From assembly GCA_000818095.1 (NCBI GenBank), contig CP009416.1:2526501-2590500 (forward strand): 64,000 nt of DNA. The letters run 5' to 3'. This document shows positions 32,832 through 43,678 of the stretch, piece after piece. Each line of letters begins with the position of its first letter. Positions within the stretch are counted from its first letter, which is position 1. The DNA is from Jeotgalibacillus malaysiensis (lineage in GTDB: Bacteria > Bacillota > Bacilli > Bacillales > Jeotgalibacillaceae). Under the pieces are notes generated by a model. It did no database searches, had not been told where the DNA came from, and saw nothing but the letters and a program-made list of their open reading frames with translations. The position numbers and the translations under genes are program-made.

Positions 32832-33712
32832 TTTTTCGGAGCACCCTGCTTTTTATGAATATCACGGTGCGTAATCTGAGTGTGATAATCCTTGGCAAAT
32901 GCACGTGCAATTTCTTCTGTCAGCGCCACTGAACGGTGTTGACCGCCCGTGCATCCGATTGCAATCACAAGCTGACTTTTTCCTTCACGCTTATAATGAG
33001 GAAGCATGAATTGAAGGAGATCAATTGTCTTCTCCAGAAACTTCTTCGTCTCATTCCATTTCATTACATACTCAGATACTTCTTCATCCAGGCCTGTCTG
33101 GGGTCTCATATGATCAATGTAGTGTGGATTCGGCAGGAACCTTACATCAAATACAAGATCTGCATCAATCGGCAGCCCATGCTTGAATCCAAACGACATC
33201 ACATTTACGGTAAATAAAGACTGCTTATTCACTGAAAACTCCTGAAGAATTTTCTCACGCAGCTCTCTCGGTTTTAAATTAGATGTATTATAAATTGTCT
33301 GTGCGCGTCCCTTTAATTCAGACAGCAGCAGTCTCTCCTGCTTAATGCCTTCCATCGGCAACCCGGCAGGCGCAAGCGGGTGGGAACGCCTTGTTTCTTT
33401 ATAACGTCTCACAAGTGCCTGATCATCTGCTTCTAAAAACAGAATGCGCGGCTTCAGCGTTTCTTCATCATCAAACTGATCAAGCGCCTGAAAAAGAGAA
33501 TCAAAGAACTCTCTTCCTCTTAAATCCATAACGACTGCTACACGGTTCATCTTATCCCCTGATTCCTTCATCAGTTCAAGAAACTTCGGCAAAAGCGTCG
33601 GAGGCAGATTATCTACACAGAAAAAACCAAGGTCTTCAAAGCTTTGAATCGCAACTGTTTTCCCCGCTCCCGACATTCCCGTTATAATAACTAATTCCAT
33701 ATCTGTTGACAT
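32828..33712 (-). CDS. rapZ: RapZ/YvcJ nucleotide-binding protein
   Basis: 294 residues. The P-loop is GMSGAGKT (residues 12-19); the C-terminal domain has the conserved [13 protein letters not shown] signature. In Escherichia coli RapZ controls glmZ RNA decay; in B. subtilis YvcJ is an NTPase with effects on competence. ATG 33712 has GGGGGAG upstream. Confidence 0.95.
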   Translation of the reverse strand: MSTDMELVIITGMSGAGKTVAIQSFEDLGFFCVDNLPPTLLPKFLELMKESGDKMNRVAVVMDLRGREFFDSLFQALDQFDDEETLKPRILFLEADDQALVRRYKETRRSHPLAPAGLPMEGIKQERLLLSELKGRAQTIYNTSNLKPRELREKILQEFSVNKQSLFTVNVMSFGFKHGLPIDADLVFDVRFLPNPHYIDHMRPQTGLDEEVSEYVMKWNETKKFLEKTIDLLQFMLPHYKREGKSQLVIAIGCTGGQHRSVALTEEIARAFAKDYHTQITHRDIHKKQGAPKK

Positions 33713-33726
33713 AACGACACTCCCCC

Positions 33727-34185
33727 TCAGCTTGGATCCAGACGGTAAGATAACAGTTCAAAATCTTTTGTATAGGTGAAGGTGCCATAGATGACACCCT
33801 GTCCATGAATCACATACTCAAGAATATGGCGGTCACCTTCAGCCATATCAAGCGACTGAATCGCTTCAACCGGCTGCCACTGCAGAATTCCTTCCGGCGA
33901 CTCATCAAGGATCAATCCATCACCCTCAGTTGCAAGAAACGTAAACATCATCCACTCAGAAATGACTTCATTTCCTTCTTTTATAATGAAAGTAAAAATC
34001 CCTTTAATCTCAGGATTTTTCACATAAATCCCTGTTTCTTCACGATATTCTCTAATACAGGCATCCCTGATTGATTCACCCGGCTCCATTTTACCGCCCG
34101 GTGCAACCCACCAGTCTCTTCTCGGCTTTTGGAGAAGCAGCGCCTGATTATCTTTTATATATACACAATTCGTTATCCTCTGCAC
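33727..34185 (-). CDS. yvcI: Nudix hydrolase YvcI
   Basis: 152 residues from GTG 34185 with AGGTGA upstream. The Nudix box is complete between Gly31 and Ile53 (GKMEPGES, then REYREETGI). It probably hydrolyses a nucleoside diphosphate derivative; the substrate is not certain. It is the first gene of the operon that ends with crh. Confidence 0.88.
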   Translation of the reverse strand: MQRITNCVYIKDNQALLLQKPRRDWWVAPGGKMEPGESIRDACIREYREETGIYVKNPEIKGIFTFIIKEGNEVISEWMMFTFLATEGDGLILDESPEGILQWQPVEAIQSLDMAEGDRHILEYVIHGQGVIYGTFTYTKDFELLSYRLDPS

Positions 34186-34218
34186 GATATCACCTGCTCA
34201 TTTTTGCTCATTCATTTT

Positions 34219-34247
34219 ATTATACATGGTTTCACAGCCTCTCACAA
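34219..34247 (-). promoter_or_regulatory. Promoter of the yvcI-crh operon
   Basis: Minus strand: TTGTGA (34247-34242), 17 bp, TATAAT (34224-34219). The -10 box is perfect, the -35 weaker. It is the only well-formed sigma-A candidate between the upstream terminator and yvcI. Confidence 0.6.
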
Positions 34248-34303
34248 TGAAGCCGTACTGTCTCCTTCTCTATCTGTATGTAAATCTCCTTTATCCTATG
34301 AAA

Positions 34304-34340
34304 ACAAAAAAAGGGCACGGACATGTTCGGTGTCCGTGCC
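34304..34340 (-). terminator. Strong hairpin terminator upstream of yvcI
   Basis: Minus strand: GGCACGGACA pairs with TGTCCGTGCC around a 7-nt loop and is followed by CTTTTTTTG. No gene of that strand lies directly before it, because trxB already has a terminator near 34,800. It may end read-through or a small unseen transcript. Confidence 0.75.
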
Positions 34341-34371
34341 AAAGATATATACTAAAGGGGGTCAATTACTT

Positions 34372-34428
34372 ATGGTCTTACTATACCCATTAATTGTTGC
34401 ATGGCGGTTACAGTTTGGTAACGATTAG
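34372..34428 (+). CDS. Possible 18-residue hydrophobic peptide
   Basis: ATG 34372 with AAGGGGG ten bases upstream encodes MVLLYPLIVAWRLQFGND. The ribosome site is good, but there is no clear promoter and the ORF is very short. It lies between a strong hairpin and a family B palindrome. It could be chance. Confidence 0.2.
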   Translation: MVLLYPLIVAWRLQFGND

Positions 34429-34463
34429 ATAAAGATTTGGTTATTGATCATCAAATATGAAGC

Positions 34464-34588
34464 GTTGATCTACGCTGCAGGCGGACGCTTTCCGCGGGGA
34501 CGGCGCTGAGCCTCCTCAGGCTTCGCCTTGCGGGGTCTCAGCTGTCCGTCACATCCCGCTGGAGTCGCCGCCTTCCGCTCCGATCAAC
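34464..34588. repeat. Family B palindromic repeat, copy 1
   Basis: About 125 bp, GC-rich in AT-rich surroundings, ending in GTTGATC / GATCAAC. Inside are the shared blocks GGCGGACGCTTTCCGCGG, GAGCCTCCTCAGGC, GCGGGGTCTCAGCTGTCC and GGAGTCGCCGCCTTCCGC. The element can fold into one long branched hairpin. It is one of six copies in the window, all intergenic. Bases 34,589-34,784 hold nothing that I can identify. Confidence 0.8.
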
Positions 34589-34784
34589 TATGTGCAAGTA
34601 TGTAGATGGTTCGCAAAAATTAATCGTTTTTTGAAAAATAACCAAATTCGTGGCGGGTCCAATTACACAATCTCAGGGACCTCTCATAAAATCTCCATCA
34701 CCACCGTAGTAATCTTCTAAACAGCACAAGTAATTTCATGAACACCACTTATAATCTTCGGAACCCACCACACACAACACACTT

Positions 34785-34820
34785 ACAAAAAACAAAAACC
34801 CCTCCAACCAAGGAGAGGCT
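34785..34820 (-). terminator. trxB terminator
   Basis: Minus strand: CCTCTCC pairs with GGAGGGG around TTGGTT, followed by TTTTTGTTTTTTG. The family B element lies between trxB and this site. Confidence 0.75.
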
Positions 34821-34846
34821 CTAAGTTTGATCAGTAGTATATCCAA

Positions 34847-34974
34847 CTGGTGATTGGAACGGAGGACGGAGACTCCCGCCCCAGGAAAGGGACAGGTGAG
34901 ACCCCGCAGAGCGAAGCTCGAGGAGGCTCACCGCCCGGGGGCAGGAAAGCGTAGTCCTCCGTGGAAATCACCAG
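34847..34974. repeat. Family B palindromic repeat, copy 2
   Basis: 128 bp with terminal inverted repeats CTGGTGATT / AATCACCAG. The interior (GGTGAGACCCCGCAGAGCG, GAGGAGGCTCACC, GGAAAGCG) has the blocks of the family in opposite orientation to copy 1. It lies in the 3' untranslated part of trxB. Confidence 0.8.
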
Positions 34975-34998
34975 CGGTTGTTAAAGACGACTATTTAA

Positions 34999-35985
<987 letters not shown>

Positions 35986-36032
35986 CTACAATCTATCGTA
36001 ATCCAAGGTGTATAAATCGTCCAATCATCTGC

Positions 36033-37481
36033 TTATGGCAAGTATAATTCAAGTTCACGCTTATATCTCGCAAGCGTTCCGGGCGCAATACCGTATTTAG
36101 CAGCGATCTCTTTTTGTGTCAGCTTTGATCCTCTGACCTTGCGCCACAGGTACTCTACAGCTGCTGACAGAGCCTCTACATTTTGGAATGTATACCCGTC
36201 AACGGATCCGTGATAAACAATATGGAACCACATATAGAATAATCCCTGGTGTGCCTTTTCGTGCAGATCAAAGTGTTTTAAAAGGTCGCATGCAACCAGA
36301 TGAGCACGGCTGATCGGCGTATCCTGCGGGTCATTGGACTGTAGCATATGATAATATGCTTTTTCAATCGCTGTAAAGTATTCAGGTGCATCCTCTGTTA
36401 ACAAGCTGTCTGACTCCTGAATATCTTTAAACAAAATAAACATCCGCTCTTCAGGATAAAAAGTTTTCAGCTTTTCATCGTTACGGGACGTTGCACGGTT
36501 CCACGGCTCCTGGCCTGCTTTTTCAGGCTGCTCTTCAATGACGCGCTTCCACGCTTCTTCAGCCGCCTTTTTATAACCGGAATGCCACGCAGAATGCGAC
36601 AGCCAGTAATGAAAGCCGCTGTCCCCTTCGAATCCTTTTTTCGCAAGACTCTTTAGCCAGCCGTATGCCTGCTCATGTTTTCCGAGCAGAGCAAATGTTG
36701 CCCCGAGCTTAAAGCGATGTTCAATCAGAAACGGCCGCACAGTCTCAAGCGCTTTGACAAGAGCTTCAAGCTCCTTCGTGCGTCCCTGATAATGATAAAA
36801 TACCGCTAAATTACATAGCGCATGCAGATTTCCGGGATTTCGGTTCAGCACTTCAGTCAGAATTGCAGATGCCTGCTCTGTTTCTCCCTGATAAAAGTAG
36901 GCAAGTGCAAGGTTATTATAGGCTGACCAGTAATCCGGATAGCGTTCAATCACATCCTCAAGCACTTCAATCGCTTCCTTGAACTTCCCGTCAGCAAGCA
37001 GCTTTCCTGCTTTTTCCTGATGAATAATCAGGTCATCCTGTTCAAATTCATCATCAAAACCGTCTTCATCCTCAAACTGCAGCAGATCAAGCAGATCCTC
37101 TGCATCCTCTGAGAATTCACCATCCGGCTGATCCTGCAAATACGTATTTACATGGCGGTATGCCTCCTGGAACAAGCCAAGGTGCGCATAATTGTTTGCC
37201 ATAAAATAATGAACTTCTGTCATAGACGGATCGGTTGACTCACTTATACGCTTCAGACGTTCGTTAGACTTCTGGAAATGCCCAAGCTCCGTTTCAATCA
37301 TCGCAATCTGAAGTGCAATCATCGGCTCTTCCGGCTCAAGCTCGGCCGCTTTCCCTAAATATTTCACAGCCTTCTCAAGCTGACCCTTCTGATAAATGGC
37401 CATCCCTCTTTTATACAGACTCTCACCTGTCTGGGTAAATGGCACAAGCTTTCCTTTTTGATGATCCGATCCTTTTTTCAT
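36033..37481 (-). CDS. yvcD: TPR-repeat protein YvcD
   Basis: 482 residues with several tetratricopeptide repeats (first near residues 20-55, KRGMAIYQKGQLEKAVKYLG; more at about 160-230) and a central acidic stretch (EDEDGFDDEFEQDD). The C-terminus is a helix-turn-helix (LTQKEIAAKYGIAPGTLARY), which suggests DNA or RNA binding guided by protein contacts. Function unknown; position matches B. subtilis yvcD. Confidence 0.85.
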   Translation of the reverse strand: MKKGSDHQKGKLVPFTQTGESLYKRGMAIYQKGQLEKAVKYLGKAAELEPEEPMIALQIAMIETELGHFQKSNERLKRISESTDPSMTEVHYFMANNYAHLGLFQEAYRHVNTYLQDQPDGEFSEDAEDLLDLLQFEDEDGFDDEFEQDDLIIHQEKAGKLLADGKFKEAIEVLEDVIERYPDYWSAYNNLALAYFYQGETEQASAILTEVLNRNPGNLHALCNLAVFYHYQGRTKELEALVKALETVRPFLIEHRFKLGATFALLGKHEQAYGWLKSLAKKGFEGDSGFHYWLSHSAWHSGYKKAAEEAWKRVIEEQPEKAGQEPWNRATSRNDEKLKTFYPEERMFILFKDIQESDSLLTEDAPEYFTAIEKAYYHMLQSNDPQDTPISRAHLVACDLLKHFDLHEKAHQGLFYMWFHIVYHGSVDGYTFQNVEALSAAVEYLWRKVRGSKLTQKEIAAKYGIAPGTLARYKRELELYLP

Positions 37482-37589
37482 TTGTAGCCTCCGTACATTG
37501 TATTAACTAATCAATTCTAGCATGGATTTGGAAGTGTGGAAAGGGATGATTGCCACGGGGGGGTCGTGTGATTTTAGCTGAAAGAGGTC

Positions 37590-37738
37590 GACTGGTGCAA
37601 GGGTCACGGGGGATTTTGACAAATCTTGAGGCGATTGCGACAAACCAGCGTGGGATTGGTACAAATCCCCGGGTGTATCGCAACAAACCCGGCAAAAACA
37701 CCTACATCCACAACATAAATAACGATAAATCCACAACG
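37590..37738 (+). repeat. Family A intergenic repeat array (locus 2, first array)
   Basis: Tandem units on the + strand: TTTTGACAAATCTTGAGGCG, TTGCGACAAACCAGCGTGGG, TTGGTACAAATCCCCGGGTG, TATCGCAACAAACCCGGC, each starting 21-22 bp after the last. The array ends in AACACCTACATCCACAAC and ATAAATAACGATAAATCC, a tail also present at the other loci. Confidence 0.75.
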
Positions 37739-37751
37739 CCAGCTCTGCATG

Positions 37752-37797
37752 CACTTTGGTAACAGGCTTTTAGTGTCTTAAAGGCATGAAGAGGGTG
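37752..37797 (+). repeat. Conserved linking block between two arrays (locus 2)
   Basis: CACTTTGGTAACA followed by GGCTTTTAGTGTCTTAAAGG and CATGAAGAGGGTG. Nearly the same block lies at 59,552-59,608 and, inverted, at 45,329-45,378, each time between two family A arrays. It therefore belongs to the element. Confidence 0.75.
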
Positions 37798-37839
37798 TGG
37801 CTGGAAACCAGTGACAAGCGCTATTCACACAAATGGCGA

Positions 37840-37945
37840 GAGAATACAGGCAAACTTGGCCGGGAATGGTACAAATCTCCGGGTGTATCGCGACAAACCA
37901 AACGAAAACACGTACATCTCCAGTAAAAATAGCAACATTCCACAA
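37840..37945 (+). repeat. Family A intergenic repeat array (locus 2, second array)
   Basis: Units ACAGGCAAACTTGGCCGGGA, TGGTACAAATCTCCGGGTG, TATCGCGACAAACC, then the tail AACACGTACATCTCCAG and AAAAATAGCAACATTCC. It abuts the his operon terminator. Confidence 0.75.
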
Positions 37946-37975
37946 AAAAACACCCGCTCCAAAAAGGAACGGGCA
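37943..37975 (-). terminator. his operon terminator
   Basis: Minus strand: CCCGTTCC pairs with GGAGCGGG around TTTTT, then TGTTTTTTTG. It lies just after hisIE. Confidence 0.85.
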
Positions 37976-37981
37976 CTTCAA

Positions 37982-38614
37982 TTATTTCGGTCGATTATGA
38001 CGTTCTTCAAGCACGCCCATTACATCTGCAAGCGGCAGCTTCTGCTCGCGAAGCAGCACGAGTGTGTGATACAGCAGATCCGCTGTTTCCCACTTCAGCT
38101 CTTCTTTATCACGGTTTTTCGCTGCGATAATGACTTCAGCTGACTCTTCACCTACTTTTTTCAGGATCTTATCAACGCCTTCTTCAAAAAGATACGTTGT
38201 ATAAGCGCCTTCCGGACGTTCTTCATCGCGTGCTGCAATCAGACTTTCAAGCACTGAGAGAATCTGCGTTCCGACAGCTTTATCATCTGATTCATACACT
38301 TTTTCATTGAAGCATGAACGCTCACCAGTATGGCACGCGGGTCCTGCAGGTTTTACACGGACAACGAGTGAATCTCCGTCGCAGTCAAGTGTCATGTCGA
38401 CGATCTTCTGCGTGTTGCCGCTTGTTGCTCCCTTATGCCAAAGCTCCTGGCGTGAGCGGCTGTAAAACCACGTTTCGCCGGTTTCAGCTGACTTTTTAAA
38501 TGACTCTTCATTCATATACGCTACTGTCAGGACTTCTCCGGTTGATGCATCCTGCACCACTGCCGGGACTAATCCTTTTTCATCGAAGCGAATGTTCTCT
38601 GTATTAATTGTCAT
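37982..38614 (-). CDS. hisI: Bifunctional phosphoribosyl-AMP cyclohydrolase / phosphoribosyl-ATP pyrophosphatase
   Basis: 210 residues. The N-terminal HisI part has the metal-binding motifs (LDCDGDS and CHTGERSC). The C-terminal HisE part (residues 115-210) has [13 protein letters not shown] and the [12 protein letters not shown] helix. It performs steps 2 and 3 of histidine synthesis. The start overlaps the hisF stop by 4 bases. Confidence 0.96.
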   Translation of the reverse strand: MTINTENIRFDEKGLVPAVVQDASTGEVLTVAYMNEESFKKSAETGETWFYSRSRQELWHKGATSGNTQKIVDMTLDCDGDSLVVRVKPAGPACHTGERSCFNEKVYESDDKAVGTQILSVLESLIAARDEERPEGAYTTYLFEEGVDKILKKVGEESAEVIIAAKNRDKEELKWETADLLYHTLVLLREQKLPLADVMGVLEERHNRPK

Positions 38615-39369
38615 CTTACATTCACTCCTTCATTTCTTAAATGTGCTTTAACTTCTTTCACGCTTGTTTCTTCATAGTGGAAAATGGATGCTGCGAGTGC
38701 GGCATCTGCTTTGCCATCTGTAAAAATCTCAGTAAAGTGCTCACTGCCACCCGCGCCGCCTGAAGCGATCACCGGAATATTGACTGCTTCACTCACTGCT
38801 TTTGTCAGTTCAACATTAAAGCCTGACTTTTCACCATCGCGATCCATTGACGTTAAAAGGATCTCTCCTGCACCAAGTGATTCCGCTTCTTTGACCCAGT
38901 CAATCACAAGTCTCTCAGTCGGCTTGCGGCCGCCGTGCGTGTAAACGCGCCACGTACCTGCTTCCTCGTCCCATTTCGCATCGACTGCAACGACGATACA
39001 CTGTGTTCCAAAGTATTCTGCACCTTCCCGGATCAGCTCAGGACGCAGGACTGCTGCTGTGTTAAGTGACACTTTGTCAGCTCCCGCGCGGAGAATCCGC
39101 TTCATATCTTCAAGTGCGTTAATTCCGCCGCCTACTGTAAATGGAATCGCAAGCTCTGCTGCAACACCCTGCACGACATCCACCATCGTTTTACGGCCTT
39201 CATGTGATGCTGAAATATCAAGAAACACAAGCTCATCTGCACCCTGCTGATCGTAAGCACGTGCAAGTTCAACCGGATCCCCTGCGTCGCGAAGCTCTAC
39301 AAACTGGATTCCTTTTACCACGCGGCCCTCTTTTACATCAAGACATGGAATAATCCGTTTTGTCAGCAT
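38611..39369 (-). CDS. hisF: Imidazole glycerol phosphate synthase cyclase subunit
   Basis: 252 residues from ATG 39369 (GAGGAG upstream; a GTG one codon earlier is less likely). A TIM barrel with [12 protein letters not shown] at the start and the phosphate sites FTVGGGI and ASGGAGG. It closes the imidazole ring with ammonia delivered by HisH. The start overlaps the hisA stop by one base. Confidence 0.97.
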   Translation of the reverse strand: MLTKRIIPCLDVKEGRVVKGIQFVELRDAGDPVELARAYDQQGADELVFLDISASHEGRKTMVDVVQGVAAELAIPFTVGGGINALEDMKRILRAGADKVSLNTAAVLRPELIREGAEYFGTQCIVVAVDAKWDEEAGTWRVYTHGGRKPTERLVIDWVKEAESLGAGEILLTSMDRDGEKSGFNVELTKAVSEAVNIPVIASGGAGGSEHFTEIFTDGKADAALAASIFHYEETSVKEVKAHLRNEGVNVR

Positions 39370-40097
39370 CACGATGTCTCCTCAATTGCCTGTTTGACGG
39401 TGAATTTATTTGTGTAGATGGCTTTTCCAACAATCGCACCTGCCACGCCGATTCCTGATACGGCCTGCAGCGTACGCAAATCCTCAAGTGAACTCACGCC
39501 GCCTGAAGCAATCACTTCAGCACCTGTGCACTCTGCAAGTTCTACAACTGCATCCACATTCGGACCGCTCAGCATACCGTCTGTTGCGATATCTGTAAAA
39601 ATAAACGTTTCAGCACCTGCTTCTGCAAGTTCTTTTCCAAGGTCAACCGCTTTTAGCTCTGACGTTTCAATCCAGCCGTGTGTAGCAACGTAGCCGTTCT
39701 TTGCATCAAGTCCGATTGCAATGCGGCTGCCGTATTTTTTCAGCCATTCTTTTACCAAAGCAGGGTTGGTCACTGCCAGACTTCCGATAATCACACGGTC
39801 AACGCCCTGATCTAAATAGTGTACCACGTCTTCTTCCGTGCGGATGCCGCCGCCAACCTGAACACGTGCAGGAAGTTCTTTGACAACGCGCTCAACAAAT
39901 ACATCATTCACACGCTTGCCATCCTTGGCTCCGTCAAGGTCCACCATGTGAATCCACTCGGCACCCTCATCAACGAACTGCTTTGCCATATCAAAAGGAG
40001 AATCCCCATAGATCGTCTCCTGTGCATAATCACCCTGTGTGAGACGTACACATTTGCCGCCTCTCATATCAATTGCCGGATAGACTGTGAAACTCAT
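39369..40097 (-). CDS. hisA: Phosphoribosylformimino-AICAR phosphate isomerase
   Basis: 242 residues, a TIM barrel homologous to His[19 protein letters not shown] start, VQVGGGIRT and VIASGGVSS phosphate sites. It performs the Amadori rearrangement of ProFAR. The gene overlaps hisH by 4 bases. Confidence 0.97.
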   Translation of the reverse strand: MSFTVYPAIDMRGGKCVRLTQGDYAQETIYGDSPFDMAKQFVDEGAEWIHMVDLDGAKDGKRVNDVFVERVVKELPARVQVGGGIRTEEDVVHYLDQGVDRVIIGSLAVTNPALVKEWLKKYGSRIAIGLDAKNGYVATHGWIETSELKAVDLGKELAEAGAETFIFTDIATDGMLSGPNVDAVVELAECTGAEVIASGGVSSLEDLRTLQAVSGIGVAGAIVGKAIYTNKFTVKQAIEETS

Positions 40098-40729
40098 ACT
40101 TCCACCTCCGTATTTTGTACGTACTGCGTATAGTTTTTCAAAAGTGCCATGCCTAAGTCACCGCTTTTTTCAGGATGAAACTGCATGCCGAACACATTGT
40201 TTTTCCCGACAACAGCCGGTACCTCTTCAAAATAATCTGATGAAGCGATCAGTGCCTCACGCTCTTCACCTGCGATATAGTAGGAGTGAACAAAATAGAC
40301 GTGATCTGCCTCAACATCCGCAGTCAGCGGTGAATCCTGGTGAAACTTCAGCTTATTCCAGCCCATATGCGGAACCTTATAGCGCTCACCATTTGCTTCG
40401 CCAGAAAACTTAACTGCCTTTCCTTTCAGCAGTCCAAGTCCTTTGAATACGCCATTCTCTTCACTTTCATCAAATAAAAGCTGCATCCCAAGGCAGATAC
40501 CGAGTATCGGCTTGCCTGCATGCGCCTGTTCTTTAATAAAATCAGACAGCTTCGTTTCGTCCAGCAGTTTCATTGCATCACGAAATGCGCCAACGCCCGG
40601 TAAAATCAGTCCATCTGTCTTTTCAAGCTGCTCTTTTTTATCACTGATGATATAGGGAACGCCAATCCGCTCAAGTGCCTTACTGACGCTAAACAGATTC
40701 CCCATACCGTAATCAACTATTCCGATCAT
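40094..40729 (-). CDS. hisH: Imidazole glycerol phosphate synthase glutaminase subunit
   Basis: 211 residues, class I glutamine amidotransferase. The nucleophile is the Cys of [11 protein letters not shown]; the catalytic His and Glu are in [11 protein letters not shown]. It feeds ammonia to HisF. The ATG at 40729 directly follows the TAA of hisB. Confidence 0.97.
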   Translation of the reverse strand: MIGIVDYGMGNLFSVSKALERIGVPYIISDKKEQLEKTDGLILPGVGAFRDAMKLLDETKLSDFIKEQAHAGKPILGICLGMQLLFDESEENGVFKGLGLLKGKAVKFSGEANGERYKVPHMGWNKLKFHQDSPLTADVEADHVYFVHSYYIAGEEREALIASSDYFEEVPAVVGKNNVFGMQFHPEKSGDLGMALLKNYTQYVQNTEVEV

Positions 40730-41320
40730 TTACAACATCCCTTTCGTTGATGGCACACCTTTAACCCGAGGGTCAATCTGAGTTGCTTCATCAAGTGCGC
40801 GGCCCAGCGCTTTAAATACAGCTTCGATCATATGGTGCGTGTTGAAGCCGTAATGTACATTCACGTGCAGGTTCATTCGCGCTTCAATCGCCAGCTTCCA
40901 AAGGAATTCATGTACAAGCTCTACATCAAAATCTCCTACGCGTTCTTTCGGGAAATCAGCATTCATCACTAAATGCGGGCGGTTGCTTAAATCAACTGTG
41001 ACCTGCGCAAGTGCTTCATCCATTGGGACAAACGCGTTGCCGTAACGCTTGATTCCTTTTTTATCACCAAGTGCTTCAAGCAGTGCCTGACCGAGTACGA
41101 TTCCGATATCTTCTGTTGTATGATGTCCATCGATGTCCACATCTCCGCGGCCTTCAACTGTGAGGTCAAAGTGGCCGTGCTTTGTGAAGAGGTCGAGCAT
41201 GTGGGTCATGAAGGGGACGTCTGTCTGAATGTCGCTGATGCCTTCGCCGTCGATGTTCAGCGCGAGTGAGATATTGGTTTCGTTGGTTTTTCTTTTTAAT
41301 GAAAATTTGCGTTCAGTCAT
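40730..41320 (-). CDS. hisB: Imidazoleglycerol-phosphate dehydratase
   Basis: 196 residues from ATG 41320, preceded by AAAAGGAGTG. The frame continues upstream through a family B palindrome, but that part is not hisB. Metal ligands lie in the two HHTTED-type motifs: [11 protein letters not shown] and [13 protein letters not shown]. It dehydrates imidazoleglycerol phosphate. This is the short monofunctional enzyme. Confidence 0.96.
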   Translation of the reverse strand: MTERKFSLKRKTNETNISLALNIDGEGISDIQTDVPFMTHMLDLFTKHGHFDLTVEGRGDVDIDGHHTTEDIGIVLGQALLEALGDKKGIKRYGNAFVPMDEALAQVTVDLSNRPHLVMNADFPKERVGDFDVELVHEFLWKLAIEARMNLHVNVHYGFNTHHMIEAVFKALGRALDEATQIDPRVKGVPSTKGML

Positions 41321-41361
41321 TTGTGACACTCCTTTTAGTCTGTATGGCAAGCTGTAAGGCG

Positions 41362-41488
41362 GCTGATGATTGGAGCTCCAGGGGGACGCTTTCCGTGGCC
41401 GGGCGGTGAGCCAGCAGGCTTCGCCATGCTCTGTCTCACCTGTCCCTTCCTGCCACAGGAGTCGCCCCCTTCCGCTCCAATCATCAGC
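41362..41488. repeat. Family B palindromic repeat, copy 3 (hisD-hisB gap)
   Basis: 127 bp with perfect 15-bp terminal inverted repeats GCTGATGATTGGAGC / GCTCCAATCATCAGC. The interior shows GGGGGACGCTTTCCG, GGTGAGCC, GTCTCACCTGTCC and GAGTCGCCCCCTTCC. It occupies the 281-base gap between hisD and hisB, where neighbouring his genes otherwise overlap. Confidence 0.88.
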
Positions 41489-41601
41489 TGTGCAAGTATA
41501 TTGATGGTAATTCAAAAGTAGGTGATTCACACCCACAAACAGTATTTAATATTTCCCAACCCAGCGGAGTTCTCCGAAAGCTCCGCGATTACAAAAGAAA
41601 T

Positions 41602-42870
41602 TTAGTTTTTATCCCTAGCCTCAATCGCTCTCGCGTGGGCTTCCAATCCTTCAAGTCTTGCGAATTTTGCAACTTTGCTGCCGTTTTCGTCAAAGGCTGC
41701 TTTACTGTAAGAGATGATGCTCGACTTCTTCACGAAATCATCTACTGAGAGCGGGCTTGAGAAGCGGGCTGTTCCGCTTGTTGGCAGCGTGTGATTCGGT
41801 CCTGCAAAGTAATCGCCGATCGGTTCTGAGCTGTACCTGCCGACGAAGATCGCACCGGCGTGGCGGATTTTTCCGACCAGTTCCATTGCGTTTTCCATCT
41901 GGACTTCAAGGTGCTCAGGGGCAATCTGATTGACTGCTTCTACTGCCTGATTAAGAGAATCTGCCACGTAAATGGCACTGTGCTCTTCAATGGCAATGCG
42001 CGCCATATCATGTCTTGGCAGTTCATTTAGCTGTACTTCCACTTCCTTTTGGACGGCTTCAGCAAGTCCTTTAGAAGTTGTAACAAGGTTCGCCTGCGAA
42101 AGTTCGCCGTGTTCAGCCTGGGATAACAGGTCCGCTGCGACTTCGTTTGCAAAAGCTGTATCATCTGCAAGCACCGTCACATCACTCGGTCCTGCAATCA
42201 TATCAATATCCACGATACCAAATACTTCACGTTTGGCAAGTGCAACAAAGATATTCCCCGGCCCGGTAATTTTATCAACCGGTTCAATTGATTCTGTTCC
42301 ATAAGCAAGTGCTGCAACTGCCTGGGCTCCGCCAATTTTATAAATGTCACGCACACCCGCAAGACGTGCTGCAGCTAAAACGCCTGCCGGTACCTTACCG
42401 TCTTTACCTGGTGGCGTTACCATGACAATGCGTTTTACACCTGCAACCTGCGCAGGAATCGCATTCATCAGAACAGAGGAAGGATATGCGGCCGTTCCGC
42501 CTGGCACATAAATACCTGCTGCATCAAGCGCAGTGACCTTTTGACCAAGAATCGTACCATTCTCTTCAGTCGTCATCCATGACTGCTGTACCTGCTTTTC
42601 GTGGAAGGCACGAATATTGTTCGCTGCTTCCTGTAAAATCGACAGCAGTTCCTCATCCAGTTCCTGAAGCGCTTCATCAACTTCACCGTCTGTCACCTTT
42701 AACGATTCAAGCTTCACACCATCAAACTGCTCTGTGTAAAAGCGGACCGCCTTGTCACCTTTATTTTTTACTTCTGCAATAATATCCTGCACACTTTTCC
42801 GCTGCGCCTCAGTTCCCTGATCAAGCGACTGACGCGGAATACTGCTTTCATTTAGATAACGAATCTTCAT
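41602..42870 (-). CDS. hisD: Histidinol dehydrogenase
   Basis: 422 residues with the family signature region [15 protein letters not shown] (zinc site area) and the ITGPGN NAD-site segment. Oxidises histidinol to histidine in the last two steps. ATG 42870 has GAAAGGA upstream. Both flanking gaps carry family B palindromes. Confidence 0.97.
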   Translation of the reverse strand: MKIRYLNESSIPRQSLDQGTEAQRKSVQDIIAEVKNKGDKAVRFYTEQFDGVKLESLKVTDGEVDEALQELDEELLSILQEAANNIRAFHEKQVQQSWMTTEENGTILGQKVTALDAAGIYVPGGTAAYPSSVLMNAIPAQVAGVKRIVMVTPPGKDGKVPAGVLAAARLAGVRDIYKIGGAQAVAALAYGTESIEPVDKITGPGNIFVALAKREVFGIVDIDMIAGPSDVTVLADDTAFANEVAADLLSQAEHGELSQANLVTTSKGLAEAVQKEVEVQLNELPRHDMARIAIEEHSAIYVADSLNQAVEAVNQIAPEHLEVQMENAMELVGKIRHAGAIFVGRYSSEPIGDYFAGPNHTLPTSGTARFSSPLSVDDFVKKSSIISYSKAAFDENGSKVAKFARLEGLEAHARAIEARDKN

Positions 42871-42921
42871 ATCAGGTCTTTCCTTTCATATTAAAAGATG
42901 GGATGAACTTGTTTAATCCAC

Positions 42922-43033
42922 AGCGCTGATCTTCAGCGGGATGTGAAGGGCAACTGAGACCCCTCAGGCAAAGCCGAGGAGGCTCAGCACCGTCCCCGCG
43001 GAAAGCGTCCGCCTGGAACGAAAATCGTGCGCC
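42922..43033. repeat. Family B palindromic repeat, copy 4 (hisG-hisD gap)
   Basis: About 112 bp. Blocks ACTGAGACCCCTCAGGC, GCCGAGGAGGCTCAGC and CGCGGAAAGCGTCCGCC identify the family, but the ends are degenerate: GCGCTGATC against ATCGTGCGC. It looks like an older or truncated copy. It is placed 19 bases after the hisG stop. Confidence 0.75.
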
Positions 43034-43051
43034 AGTGCAAAAGTTCCAATA

Positions 43052-43678
43052 TTACCCGTTCACCACTTTTTCAAGTCTATTCGTCATCTCACTAATCCGG
43101 TCGTGCATCAGACGATAGCTCACCGGGTTCGCAATCAGGCGGGATGTAATATCTACAATATGCTCATATTCAACCAGGCCATTTTCCTTCAGAGTACGCC
43201 CGGTTGAGACAATGTCAACAATGCGGTCCGTCAGCCCGATAATCGGTGCAATCTCAATCGAACCGTTCAGCTTAATAATTTCAACCTGCTCGCCCTGCTC
43301 TCTAAAATAAGACGATGCAACGTTCGGATATTTTGTCGCAATCCTTGGTGCCACTTCATTCATTTCTGTATCAGGAAGCCCTGCTACCGCTAAATAGCAG
43401 TGGCTGATTTTAAGATCCAGCAGTTCATACACATGACGCTCTTCTTCAAGCATCACATCTTTTCCTGCAATTCCGATATCCGCAACCCCGTGTTCAACGT
43501 AAGTCGGCACGTCCATCGGTTTCGCTAAAATAAAGCGCAGATTTTCTTCAGGTACTTCTATAATCAGTTTTCTTGAATCATCAAATTCAGGCGGCAGATT
43601 GTAGCCTGCTTCCTTCAGCATCACTACCGCTTCTTCAAATATACGCCCTTTTGGCATGGCAATCGTTAATTCCTTCAC
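43052..43678 (-). CDS. hisG: ATP phosphoribosyltransferase catalytic subunit (short form)
   Basis: 208 residues, the short form that needs HisZ and has no C-terminal regulatory domain. The [13 protein letters not shown] and [20 protein letters not shown] motifs are clear. It starts with GTG 43678, overlapping the hisZ stop by 4 bases. It commits PRPP and ATP to the pathway. Confidence 0.96.
   Translation of the reverse strand: MKELTIAMPKGRIFEEAVVMLKEAGYNLPPEFDDSRKLIIEVPEENLRFILAKPMDVPTYVEHGVADIGIAGKDVMLEEERHVYELLDLKISHCYLAVAGLPDTEMNEVAPRIATKYPNVASSYFREQGEQVEIIKLNGSIEIAPIIGLTDRIVDIVSTGRTLKENGLVEYEHIVDITSRLIANPVSYRLMHDRISEMTNRLEKVVNG

Noticed and set aside
36001-36032. Promoter of trxB
   Set aside because: TTGGAT-16-TAAATT upstream of trxB is a weak match, so I did not list it.
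37550-37762. Protein-coding reading of family A arrays (TNPRVYRNKP-like peptides)
   Set aside because: Some copies give similar peptides, since 21 bp is seven codons, but 22-bp steps change frame, stops differ and no ribosome sites precede the frames. The similarity is explained by DNA repeats.
37590-37945. CRISPR array
   Set aside because: The units are tandem and degenerate without unique spacers between exact repeats, and no cas genes are present. The 21-22 bp period does not fit repeat plus spacer.
41321-41536. 72-codon extension of hisB
   Set aside because: It encodes the family B palindrome. The true start at 41,320 has a strong ribosome site and the normal HisB N-terminus.
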